From Paracoccaceae bacterium (GTDB lineage: Bacteria; Pseudomonadota; Alphaproteobacteria; Rhodobacterales; Rhodobacteraceae), in assembly GCA_029881635.1 (NCBI GenBank), contig JAOUMG010000018.1, positions 1 to 11,962 of the forward strand: a stretch of 11,962 nt of DNA, in the 5' to 3' direction. A program made the translations under genes and the position numbers. This document shows, piece by piece, positions 1 to 6,190 of this stretch. Under the pieces are notes generated by a model, which made no database searches, was not told the origin of the DNA, and saw only the letters and a list, made by a program, of their open reading frames with translations. Every line of letters starts with the position of its first letter. Positions within the stretch are counted from its first letter, which is position 1.

Positions 1-2
1 AG

Positions 3-80
3 GCCGGCCGGCATGTGGCCCGTGACCGGATCGTGGCTGCATACAAGAAAACCATCACTGGGCTTGTGGCGGCGCTGTAG
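3..80 (+). CDS. C-terminal end of a partial gene, possibly formimidoylglutamate deiminase (HutF)
   Basis: A frame open from the left edge of the window reads 25 codons and stops at TAG 78-80; its start lies outside the window. The visible tail begins AGRHVARDRI and ends LVAAL. It resembles the last residues of HutF-type amidohydrolases, which finish with a GRH-containing strand followed by a closing helix (established family knowledge, recalled rather than searched). HutF converts N-formimidoyl-glutamate to formylglutamate in histidine degradation. Codon choice is like that of the other genes here. The gene converges on hutD across a 50-base gap, and the neighbouring hutD and hutC make a hut function plausible. 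With 25 residues the assignment is an inference; it could be the end of another amidohydrolase or an unrelated protein. Confidence 0.45.
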   Translation, partial: AGRHVARDRIVAAYKKTITGLVAAL

Positions 81-130
81 GGAACCTGTGCGGTATGTTG
101 TGGCCGAAAGGCTGCAGCAGTGTTTCGACC

Positions 131-679
131 TCAGGGCGCAATCGGCGAAATTCGGATCAGGAGCGCTTCGGCGCCTTCGCCGAGTGAAATGTTGAGGTTG
201 TCCGCATGGGCGAATGCGAAATCGGGAATATCATTCTCGTTCAAGCGCAGTGGTCCTGCCACACAGAAGAGGCCGAGCAGGAGTGACCCCGCCGCAATCT
301 CCAACAACGTGAGCGGTCCCGAAAGAGGTGTCACACTGCCTGCCACATGCCGGGCATCAAAGATCAGGTTCAGGTCACGGATTGGCCCGGTTTGAAGTCG
401 GCTGGAAATAGGCGTATCACCTGAAAATACAATGGGTGACAATGGGTTGGCGTGTAGCGTGCCATCCAGTGTGTCAAGGTAAAGCCCACCCCCCTCGATA
501 ACGGTCAGGCAGCGGGTCAGCCCCGGGAAAGCCGAGAAAGGTCCATCTGTTGCCACTTCGGCAAGTGACAGCCGCCAAAGGAAATCGGCACCGTCCATCG
601 CCTTGGCAATCTCATGCGTGACGCCACCACCGATTTTCCAGGGCTGGCGGTCGAACTGGTCGGGGAGAATGAGATGCAT
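131..679 (-). CDS. hutD: HutD family protein (histidine utilisation accessory, cupin fold)
   Basis: This encodes a 182-residue protein with HutD-family signatures: PWKIGGGVTHEIA near residues 13-25 (the family usually has PWKNGGG, so the Asn is Ile here), then WRLSLAEVATDGPFSAFPG near 35-55, an EGGG turn, and DLNLIFD near 104. HutD/Ves proteins are small double-cupin proteins of the hut locus. They have been proposed to limit histidine flux by binding a pathway metabolite such as formimidoylglutamate; they have no firmly established catalytic role. The start at ATG 679 was chosen because the family begins only about a dozen residues before the PWK motif. No strong ribosome binding site precedes it, and an in-frame TTG ten codons upstream is an alternative. 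The gene is divergent from hutC, with 74 bases between the two starts. Confidence 0.85.
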   Translation of the reverse strand: MHLILPDQFDRQPWKIGGGVTHEIAKAMDGADFLWRLSLAEVATDGPFSAFPGLTRCLTVIEGGGLYLDTLDGTLHANPLSPIVFSGDTPISSRLQTGPIRDLNLIFDARHVAGSVTPLSGPLTLLEIAAGSLLLGLFCVAGPLRLNENDIPDFAFAHADNLNISLGEGAEALLIRISPIAP

Positions 680-727
680 GTCTGTTTCTGGGGTTTCAAC
701 ATCAGGCAAATTACCTATATCCTCATA

Positions 728-740
728 CAAATAGAATTTG
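728..740. promoter_or_regulatory. Candidate HutC operator between hutD and hutC
   Basis: CAAAT-AGA-ATTTG is a perfect 5-bp inverted repeat with a 3-base spacer. It lies just before the hutC ribosome binding site (AAAGG, 742-746). A further copy of the half-site is at 707-711, so the outer arms GCAAATT (706-712) and AATTTGC (735-741) form a second perfect 7-bp inverted repeat spaced by 22 bases. GntR/HutC repressors bind short palindromes and usually repress their own gene. The position would let one bound dimer block hutC and the divergent hutD promoter. The sequence does not obviously match the Pseudomonas HutC site as I recall it, so this is a structural inference. Confidence 0.35.
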
Positions 741-753
741 CAAAGGCTTGTCC

Positions 754-1464
754 ATGGCTGCCAGCAACCCAACGGAAAAGACCAGCTACCGTGACGTGAA
801 GGCTGATATTCTTGGCCGGATCACCGAGGGCACCTGGGGGCCGGGTGTGCTGTTGCCCGGCGAGGTGGAACTGGCCGAGACATTCGGTGTCGCACGCGCA
901 ACAGTCAACCGGGCCATGCGGGAATTGAGCGAGGAAGGCTTTATCGACCGACGCCGCAAGGCAGGAACGCGGGTCCGTCAATCCCCCATCCGTGCGGCGC
1001 GGTTTGAAATTCCGATCGTGCGCGCCGAGATCGAAGCAACCGGGGCGGCCTATCGCTATGGGTTGTTGGAGCGTGAAACGCTGCGCGCACCCGATTGGAT
1101 CCGCGCCCGGCTTGGCCTGCTGAAAGGGGCCAAGGTACTGCATCTGATGTGTTTGCATTCGGCAGGCGGAGCCCCCTATCAGCTTGAGGATCGCTGGATC
1201 AATCTGGCAGCACTGCCCGAAGCGGAACGGGCCGATTTCTCGGACAGCGGTCCAAACGAATGGCTGGTGGCCGCGGTGCCCTATTCCGAAGTGGAAATCA
1301 GCTTTCTGGCCACTGCCGCCGAAGGCGCCGTCGCCGCGTATCTGGGGATGCGAGAGGGGGAACCGGTTTTCACAGTTGAGAGAACAACCTGGTGGGAAGG
1401 GCAGGCGATAACCCATGTCCGCCTGTCGTTTTCGCGTGGCCACCGGATGACAACGCGGTATTGA
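754..1464 (+). CDS. hutC: GntR-family transcriptional regulator, HutC type (histidine utilisation repressor)
   Basis: This encodes a 236-residue regulator. An N-terminal winged helix-turn-helix spans about residues 12-75, with LPGEVELAETFGVARATVNRAMREL as the typical GntR recognition region. A UTRA effector domain follows from about 90 to 232 and ends in the family pattern YLGMREGEPVFTVERTTW, HVRLSFSRGHRMTTRY. The block GAPYQLEDRWIN is characteristic of HutC, the repressor released by urocanate. ATG 754 is the chosen start because AAAGG at 742-746 sits 7 bases before it; the in-frame TTG at 748 would leave one base of spacing. It is divergent from hutD and 34 bases ahead of a PhyH-family gene, so it probably represses its own promoter and hence that oxygenase. 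A different effector is possible if the locus has diverged. Confidence 0.85.
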   Translation: MAASNPTEKTSYRDVKADILGRITEGTWGPGVLLPGEVELAETFGVARATVNRAMRELSEEGFIDRRRKAGTRVRQSPIRAARFEIPIVRAEIEATGAAYRYGLLERETLRAPDWIRARLGLLKGAKVLHLMCLHSAGGAPYQLEDRWINLAALPEAERADFSDSGPNEWLVAAVPYSEVEISFLATAAEGAVAAYLGMREGEPVFTVERTTWWEGQAITHVRLSFSRGHRMTTRY

Positions 1465-1487
1465 GCAAACGGCGTTTCCAGAAAATC

Positions 1488-1493
1488 AGGAGG
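1488..1493 (+). promoter_or_regulatory. Strong ribosome binding site that fixes a GTG start
   Basis: AGGAGG lies 5 bases before GTG 1499. An ATG at 1497, two bases earlier, is in another frame and does not give the PhyH protein, so the Shine-Dalgarno and the conserved N-terminus together select GTG. Confidence 0.75.
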
Positions 1494-1498
1494 AAGAT

Positions 1499-2302
1499 GT
1501 GCCTGCCCCCACCGTCACCGCAGAAATGGTCGAAACCTACCAACGCGACGGCGTCGTGCTGGTCAAAGGGCTTTGGGCCGATTGGGTTGAACAGATCCGC
1601 GCGGGCATCGAACGCAATATGGCCGATCCCGGCCCATATGCCGCCGAGAATCTGAAACCCGGCGAGGGTGGCCGCTTCTTTGACGATTACTGCAACTGGA
1701 CGCGCATTCCCGAATTCACCGAAGTAGTGCGCAACTCAGCGGTGGCCGAGGTGGCGGCGGCCTTGATGGGGTCCAAAACAGTGCAGATGTTTCACGATCA
1801 TGTTCTGGTCAAGGAACCCGGCACGTCGAAACCAACACCCTGGCATCAGGACGGCCCCTACTACTTTGTTGAAGGGCGCCAGACGATCAGTTTCTGGTCG
1901 CCCGTCGATCCCGTGCGCGAGGCGTCACTGCGCTGTGTCGTGGGGTCGCATTTGTGGGAAAAAGAGGTTTTGCCAACGCGGTGGCTGGCCGAGGACAGCT
2001 TTTACCCCAACCCCGAAAAATACATGCCGGTTCCCGACCCGGACCGCGAAGGAATGCCGGTGCGGGAATGGGAAATGGAACCGGGCGATGCGGTGGCGTT
2101 CAACTTTCGCACCCTACACGGTGCGCGCGGCAACACGACGGGTGCGCGGCGACGGGCGTTTTCGCTGCGCCTTGTCGGGGATGATGCGCATTATGTGGAG
2201 CGGCCGGGCAGGACTTCACCGCCTTATCCAGGGCATGACATGGTCGCCGGTCAGCGCTTGCGCGAGGATTGGTTTCCGTATCTGAAGCGCAGCGGGGGTT
2301 GA
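1499..2302 (+). CDS. Phytanoyl-CoA dioxygenase (PhyH) family Fe(II)/2-oxoglutarate oxygenase
   Basis: This encodes a 267-residue soluble protein of the PhyH superfamily. The double-stranded beta-helix iron triad is visible: His116 and Asp118 in TPWHQDGPYY and the distal His207 in FRTLHGARGN. The Arg run at 217-219 (RRRAFSLR) supplies the expected 2-oxoglutarate carboxylate ligand. Conserved blocks FFDDYCNW (60-67), FHDHVLVKEPG (98-108) and GSHLWEKE (149-156) mark a widespread bacterial subfamily whose substrates are mostly unknown. By family knowledge it couples oxidative decarboxylation of 2-oxoglutarate to hydroxylation of a small molecule in the cytoplasm. It starts at GTG behind AGGAGG and lies 34 bases after hutC with no evident promoter between them, so it is probably co-transcribed and under HutC control. 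That suggests, but does not prove, a histidine- or imidazole-related substrate. Confidence 0.85.
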   Translation: MPAPTVTAEMVETYQRDGVVLVKGLWADWVEQIRAGIERNMADPGPYAAENLKPGEGGRFFDDYCNWTRIPEFTEVVRNSAVAEVAAALMGSKTVQMFHDHVLVKEPGTSKPTPWHQDGPYYFVEGRQTISFWSPVDPVREASLRCVVGSHLWEKEVLPTRWLAEDSFYPNPEKYMPVPDPDREGMPVREWEMEPGDAVAFNFRTLHGARGNTTGARRRAFSLRLVGDDAHYVERPGRTSPPYPGHDMVAGQRLREDWFPYLKRSGG

Positions 2303-2446
2303 GTTTCGGACAACGTTGGTTGGTTTGGCTGACCGGTTTGCGGGGCTGGGCAGCTAACTGCACGTCGCAGGTTCATACGGTGTTTCAGGCAGCCCGCCTT
2401 ACCACCCCCTGAAAGCGAAATTGCGGCACTGGCCGATGGATCACGG

Positions 2447-2956
2447 TCAAGGTTTGGCGGATTGCAGAAGGCCAACCCTTTCCACCACCGGCCCGATACT
2501 GTTCTTGTCCATATAATCGAAACCTAGCATTTCCTCTCGCGCGGCCGTGCGATCGGGGTTCATCAGCCCGGCAATGGACAGCATCACGCGGTCGAACAAC
2601 GCCAACTCACCCGGGATTTGCCTACCACGCAGGGCGATGTGCTGCATCCGCATGACCAGCGGTTGCGGGAGGTTCTTGGCAATCCATCGGTCAAGCTTTG
2701 GTCCTGCCGGTGCGCCGGAAACGGTGAACAGCACAACGGGCTTTTTCTCAATTCCGGCCAAATGTCGTTTTACCCATTGGTGAATGATCGGTTTGAAATA
2801 GATCACGGCGCTGCCCAAAACCAGAAAATCGTACCCCAAAGGGTCGACCTTGGATGTTTTGACATCAAACGCGGGCAGGCCGGTCGCCGCGCTGATCCAC
2901 TCGGCGTATTGTGCCGTGCTACCGTATTTGGTCGCAAAGAATATCGCGCCATCCAT
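2447..2956 (-). CDS. Flavodoxin-domain protein, HemG-like
   Basis: This encodes a 169-residue protein with a flavodoxin fold. The FMN-phosphate loop is TKYGST at residues 9-14, the second flavin loop is GSAVIY at 48-53, and FTVSGAP is the third strand-loop. Layout and length match the flavodoxin domain of HemG (menaquinone-dependent protoporphyrinogen IX oxidase), including a charged C-terminal half with LFDRVMLSIAGL near 120-133. HemG is mainly a gammaproteobacterial enzyme and alphaproteobacteria usually use HemJ, so the true role may be another flavin-dependent redox reaction. ATG 2956 has GGAGG five bases upstream (complement of 2962-2966). It is the last of three minus-strand genes, but a 155-base gap holding an FNR-type box suggests its own oxygen-responsive promoter. 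Confidence 0.75.
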   Translation of the reverse strand: MDGAIFFATKYGSTAQYAEWISAATGLPAFDVKTSKVDPLGYDFLVLGSAVIYFKPIIHQWVKRHLAGIEKKPVVLFTVSGAPAGPKLDRWIAKNLPQPLVMRMQHIALRGRQIPGELALFDRVMLSIAGLMNPDRTAAREEMLGFDYMDKNSIGPVVERVGLLQSAKP

Positions 2957-3007
2957 GGTGGCCTCCGCAATTGCCGAAAGACGTGTTCGAAAAGCGGTTT
3001 GGCCGAT

Positions 3008-3013
3008 ATACTA
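3008..3013 (-). promoter_or_regulatory. -10-like element of the putative FNR-activated promoter
   Basis: TAGTAT on the minus strand matches TATAAT at four of six positions. Its spacing to the FNR-type box is exactly that of a class II FNR-dependent promoter. No good -35 hexamer is present, as expected when the activator replaces it. Confidence 0.45.
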
Positions 3014-3035
3014 TCGTGGCGGGCACTTTGTGCTA

Positions 3036-3049
3036 TTGATCAAGGTCAA
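3036..3049 (-). promoter_or_regulatory. FNR/FnrL-type operator upstream of the flavodoxin gene
   Basis: Read on the minus strand the site is TTGACCTTGATCAA, an exact fit to the FnrL/Anr pattern TTGAY-N4-RTCAA. Its centre is 29.5 bases upstream of the first base of a -10-like hexamer at 3008-3013. That places the box at about -41.5 to -42.5 from a start site near 3000-3001, the class II activator position. The flavodoxin start codon follows 45 bases later. This suggests activation under low oxygen by an FNR-family regulator. Other CRP/FNR members with similar sites (Dnr-type) are possible. Confidence 0.6.
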
Positions 3050-3111
3050 CGCATTTGCACTGCCATTGCAGACGGGTTCCCACCGCCGCAGCCGTTCCGA
3101 TGCCTACCTCA

Positions 3112-3654
3112 TTACTTGATCAGCGGGAGCATTTCCCTGAAGGCATCGGTGCCTGCCCGGCCAAGCCATTCAAAAACAACCATCTCGGTCGTTACCACGC
3201 TCACCCCGGCGGCACTTAACCGTGCCAGACAGGCCTGCTCGCTTTCGAGGGTTCTTGAGGCTGTGGCATCGGAAACGACAAAAACGTCAAATCCTTCTTC
3301 GACCAGACTGGCTGCTGTCTGAACCACGCAGATATGCGCCTCCATACCGGTCAGGATCGCCTGACGCCGCCCGAATGCGCGAAAGGCGGCTGCAAAATCT
3401 GCATCCTCCATGCAGGAAAAATGCATCTTCGGAAGAATGGGGTTGTCGCCCGCTGCCGTTTTGATTTCAGGAATGGTCTGGCCCAGGCCTTCCGGATACT
3501 GTTCGGTCAGAAGCACCGGAACAGCGGTTATTTTTGCGGCACCCAGCAGCAAACGCGTATTGCGAATTGTGCGCGCAGGGGCTTGCATCGCGGGCACCAA
3601 ACGTTCCTGCATGTCAATGACGATAAGCGCCGAATCCTGTGCCCTGATCAGCAA
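3112..3654 (-). CDS. Isochorismatase-family cysteine hydrolase
   Basis: This encodes a 180-residue cytoplasmic hydrolase with the full isochorismatase-superfamily triad: Asp14 in VIDMQE, Lys76 in LPKMHFS and nucleophile Cys109 in GMEAHICVVQTA, preceded by the usual cis-peptide region. Family members hydrolyse amides or vinyl ethers; the short YcaC/ISOC1-like branch seen here has no settled substrate. The start is TTG 3654, supported by GGGGAG on the minus strand (complement of 3663-3668) eight bases upstream and by family alignment, since the first strand ALIVIDMQ begins at about residue 9. It lies 141 bases behind puuD in the same direction. A role in breaking down a nitrogenous product of purine catabolism is possible but is context-based inference. 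A dyad at 3681-3703 may give it separate control. Confidence 0.85.
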   Translation of the reverse strand: MLIRAQDSALIVIDMQERLVPAMQAPARTIRNTRLLLGAAKITAVPVLLTEQYPEGLGQTIPEIKTAAGDNPILPKMHFSCMEDADFAAAFRAFGRRQAILTGMEAHICVVQTAASLVEEGFDVFVVSDATASRTLESEQACLARLSAAGVSVVTTEMVVFEWLGRAGTDAFREMLPLIK

Positions 3655-3680
3655 ACTGCTTTCTCCCCGAACCGCGTTTC

Positions 3681-3703
3681 AATTGGTAAGAGGCGTGCCA
3701 ATT
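3681..3703. promoter_or_regulatory. Inverted repeat upstream of the isochorismatase gene
   Basis: AATTGG (3681-3686) and CCAATT (3698-3703) form a perfect 6-bp inverted repeat with an 11-base spacer, ending 27 bases upstream of the TTG start of the hydrolase. The 23-bp size suits a dimeric repressor or LysR-type site. There is no T-run and the spacer is long for a hairpin, so an operator is likelier than a terminator. The cognate regulator is unknown. Confidence 0.35.
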
Positions 3704-3795
3704 CGACCGGAGTCAATCGACTTCCGCTGAAAGGTTGGGGCTACGACGGCTATTCACGTCACGCTATGCACGATCGTCAGGGCTATTTCGCCGGT

Positions 3796-5034
3796 TCAGC
3801 CGCCATTTTCCGTAACACGTCGATACCAGGCAACGATCTGTGCGCGTTCTTCCGGCTCGATGAACGAAACATTCGCTGGCGGCATGGCGTGGGTTATACC
3901 GGATTGCAGATAGATCTTGCGCGCCTGTCCCGCAATCTGAGCGGAGGTTTCCAGCAGCACGCCTTTGGGGGCAATGTGAATGCCCTCGTAAAACGGTTCG
4001 GCTGCGTGACACATGGAACAACGCCCCAGAATGATGCTTTCGACATCGTCAAAGCCATCGGCATTAGCAAAACGTTGGGCGGCGGGGGTCAGGCGGGCTT
4101 CGGCGTCACCTTCCGGGGTGGAGAAAAGTGGCGCGGTCGAAAGCCATGCGATGATCAGGAAAAGGATCGCAGTGGCAAGCCAGGTCCAGGTCGGGCTGCC
4201 CTTTCGGGCATGCTGCGTGTTGAACCAGTGCCGGATCGTGACGCCCATCAGGAAGACAAGGCTGGCGATGATCCAGTTGTTTTCCGTGGCAAATGCCAGG
4301 GGGTAATGGTTCGACAGCATCATGAAGATGACAGGCAATGTCAGGTAGTTGTTATGGGTAGAGCGCAGCTTGGCGATTTTGCCGTATTTCGGGTCCGGTG
4401 TGCGGCCAGCTATCAGGTCGGCGACGACGACTTTCTGGTTTGGGATGATCACCATGAAGACATTGGCGCTCATGATCGTTGCGGTGATCGCCCCGAGATG
4501 CAGCAATGCGGCACGACCGGTGAAGATCTGGGTATAGCCCCAGGCCATGGCGACGAGGATCAGGTAAAGCAGGATCATCAGCGTGGTCGGATTTTCGCCC
4601 AAGGGTGATTTGCAGAGCGTGTCATAAAGCAGCCAGCCAAGCGCGAGGGATGCCAGCGAAAGGCCGATCGCCTGCCAGACGGGGATGTCGAGCACATTCG
4701 GGTCGACAAGATAGAGATCGGCCCCGAGATAGTAGACAAGGCAGAGAAGCGCGAAACCCGAAAGCCAGGTTGCGTAGCTTTCCCATTTGAACCACACCAG
4801 ATCGCCCGGCATCGTTTCGGGCGCCACCAGGTATTTCTGGATGTGATAAAAGCCACCGCCATGAACTTGCCATTCCTCGCCATCGGCGCCGCTGGCCAGG
4901 TTACGATCGCGGTGCAGGCCAAGATCGAGCGCGATGAAATAGAAGCTGGATCCGATCCAGGCGATGGCGGTGATGACATGCAGCCACCGGACCGCGAATT
5001 CCAGCCAGTCCGCCAGCACTATGAAATCATACAT
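3796..5034 (-). CDS. puuD: Membrane urate oxidase with C-terminal cytochrome c domain (PuuD type)
   Basis: This encodes a 412-residue inner-membrane protein. Roughly the first 310 residues carry several hydrophobic helices. WLHVITAIAWIGSSFYFIAL near residues 18-37 and the His-rich loops (FYHIQKY, ALLHLG, THNNYLTLP, SNHYPLAF) are typical of the urate hydroxylase domain. A cytochrome c domain follows, with heme-binding CSMCH (Cys339, Cys342, His343) and a likely axial Met384 in THAMPPANV. PuuD oxidises urate to 5-hydroxyisourate and is thought to pass electrons to the respiratory chain through its heme rather than making hydrogen peroxide like soluble uricase. ATG 5034 has AGAAGGGG six bases upstream. 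It is divergent from a LysR regulator, the common arrangement in alphaproteobacterial purine loci. No xanthine dehydrogenase or allantoin genes are visible in the window. Confidence 0.93.
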   Translation of the reverse strand: MYDFIVLADWLEFAVRWLHVITAIAWIGSSFYFIALDLGLHRDRNLASGADGEEWQVHGGGFYHIQKYLVAPETMPGDLVWFKWESYATWLSGFALLCLVYYLGADLYLVDPNVLDIPVWQAIGLSLASLALGWLLYDTLCKSPLGENPTTLMILLYLILVAMAWGYTQIFTGRAALLHLGAITATIMSANVFMVIIPNQKVVVADLIAGRTPDPKYGKIAKLRSTHNNYLTLPVIFMMLSNHYPLAFATENNWIIASLVFLMGVTIRHWFNTQHARKGSPTWTWLATAILFLIIAWLSTAPLFSTPEGDAEARLTPAAQRFANADGFDDVESIILGRCSMCHAAEPFYEGIHIAPKGVLLETSAQIAGQARKIYLQSGITHAMPPANVSFIEPEERAQIVAWYRRVTENGG

Positions 5035-5086
5035 TTCGGGCCCCTTCTGCGATTGAACGTCAACTTAGGCTATACCCGGAAATATC

Positions 5087-5105
5087 TTCATGATAATTCT
5101 ATGAA
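5087..5105. promoter_or_regulatory. Candidate LysR operator between puuD and lysR
   Basis: TTCAT (5087-5091) and ATGAA (5101-5105) form a perfect 5-bp inverted repeat with a 9-base AT-rich spacer, in the 120-base divergent region. The dyad overlaps a TAGAAT hexamer on the minus strand (5096-5101) that could be the puuD -10. A TTGAAA lies at 5117-5122, but its 15-base spacing is short. A LysR protein commonly binds such a site and controls both its own gene and the divergent target. Confidence 0.4.
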
Positions 5106-5154
5106 TAACTCAGGACTTTCAAGGAATACCAGATAATAGCCGGGGGCGATCGCG

Positions 5155-6087
5155 ATGGCCTATGTCAATAACCTGAAGATGTTTGTCCGTGTCCATGATC
5201 TGGGCTCCATGAGTGCAGCAGCGCGTGACCAGCGTACCTCGCCCGCAGTCGCTTCGGCGCGGATTGCCGAGCTGGAGAAACATCTGGGAATCAGGTTGTT
5301 CAATCGAACCACCCGGCGCCTGCAAGCCACTGAAAACGGACGTATTTTCTATGAAGGCGCGCAGAAGGTTCTGGACGCGATTGATGAGGCCGAAGCCTCG
5401 GTCATGTCATCGACCGTCAATTTGCGCGGAACTGTGTTTGTGGCTGCCCCTTTGGGTATCGGGCGGCGTTTTATCGCGCCGCATGTTCCTTCGTTCAAAG
5501 ATGAATATCCACAGATCGATGTCAGGTTAAGACTGTCCGACAGGGTGATTGATGTAACGGCCGAAGGGCTCGACATGGCGTTCCACCTTGGCACTCTTGA
5601 CGACAGCACTTTGAAACTACGCTCGGTGGCCGACTGTCCGCGGTTGCTTTGCGCGGCACCGGCCTATATCGAACGACGCGGCGATCCTGTGGACGGGCAG
5701 GCGCTGGTACAAGACAAGCATGATTGTTTGAACCTGCGCTTTCCCGGCGCGCGAGAGTTTCAGTGGACCTTGGTGACACCGGATGGTCCCCGCCGTTTCG
5801 AAGTGAACGGACCGTTCGAAACCGATGACGGCGATGTGCTCACAGGCTGGGCACTGGCTGGCCGCGGCATCATCATGAAACCGATTTTTGAAGTGGCGGA
5901 GCATCTGAAATCCGGCGCACTGGTGCCGGTGGCGCAGGCGACACCACCTGTTCCGGTGCAACTGTCGTGCCTTACCCAGCACCGGCGGTTGCGTGACCCC
6001 AAGATTCGCGTCTTTACCGATTTCATCATTGCCAAATGCCGCGCGGATCTGGCCCGGGCGGTCGAAGGGGTTACCCTTCCTTCCTGA
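5155..6087 (+). CDS. LysR-family transcriptional regulator, probable puuD/purine regulator
   Basis: This encodes a 310-residue LTTR. The N-terminal winged helix-turn-helix (residues 1-60) contains the classic block SMSAAARDQRTSPAVASARIAELEKHLG and LFNRTTRRL, followed by a linker helix to about residue 88. A periplasmic-binding-protein-like effector domain spans about 90-295, with FRFP-like and GRGI signatures (NLRFPGA, ALAGRGII). It belongs to the CrgA/DmlR-like branch. ATG 5155 has a G-rich stretch (5142-5146) eight bases upstream. It is divergent from puuD with an intervening dyad, so the likely job is activating or repressing the urate oxidase gene in response to a purine metabolite. The effector cannot be read from the sequence. 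Confidence 0.88.
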   Translation: MAYVNNLKMFVRVHDLGSMSAAARDQRTSPAVASARIAELEKHLGIRLFNRTTRRLQATENGRIFYEGAQKVLDAIDEAEASVMSSTVNLRGTVFVAAPLGIGRRFIAPHVPSFKDEYPQIDVRLRLSDRVIDVTAEGLDMAFHLGTLDDSTLKLRSVADCPRLLCAAPAYIERRGDPVDGQALVQDKHDCLNLRFPGAREFQWTLVTPDGPRRFEVNGPFETDDGDVLTGWALAGRGIIMKPIFEVAEHLKSGALVPVAQATPPVPVQLSCLTQHRRLRDPKIRVFTDFIIAKCRADLARAVEGVTLPS

Positions 6088-6156
6088 CGGATTCGTGACC
6101 AACCCGGCGGCGGAAAACGGGTGCCTGAGGCTGATCTCCGTGATAGCTTTGCCAAG

Positions 6157-6175
6157 CGTCCCATGTTTTGGGACG
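6157..6175 (+). other. Short perfect stem-loop in the araC-type gene leader
   Basis: CGTCCCA (6157-6163) pairs with TGGGACG (6169-6175) around a TGTTT loop. It lies 69 bases after the LysR stop and directly abuts AAAGG (6176-6180), a possible ribosome binding site for the AraC gene. No T-tract follows, so it is not a standard terminator. It may be a protein-binding dyad, or an RNA hairpin that protects or masks the translation start. Confidence 0.45.
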
Positions 6176-6190
6176 AAAGGGCAGGTGGTT

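Noticed and set aside
748..753. TTG start two codons before the hutC ATG
   Set aside because: Only one base would separate it from AAAGG, while ATG 754 has a normal 7-base spacing.
715..1443. Minus-strand open frame (242 codons) opposite hutC
   Set aside because: It is antisense to a clear GntR/HutC protein and lacks any family motif.
2383..2414. TTTCAGG/CCTGAAA inverted repeat in the convergent gap after the PhyH gene, as a terminator
   Set aside because: The 18-base loop is long and neither strand has a T-run after the stem; no other convincing element was seen in the 2303-2446 gap.
2618..3322. Plus-strand open frame spanning the flavodoxin start and the downstream part of the isochorismatase gene
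   Set aside because: It is antisense to both genes and crosses the FNR-type promoter; no protein signature is visible.
3334..4608. Long plus-strand open frame (424 codons) opposite puuD and the isochorismatase gene
   Set aside because: It is antisense to two genes with clear family motifs, and its translation shows no domain and has the Arg/His/Gln-rich composition of a complementary-strand shadow.
5993..6190. N-terminal extension of the AraC regulator overlapping lysR
   Set aside because: The frame is open, but the residues do not resemble the AraC sensor domain, overlap the end of lysR and include the leader stem-loop; ATG 6191 fits the family.
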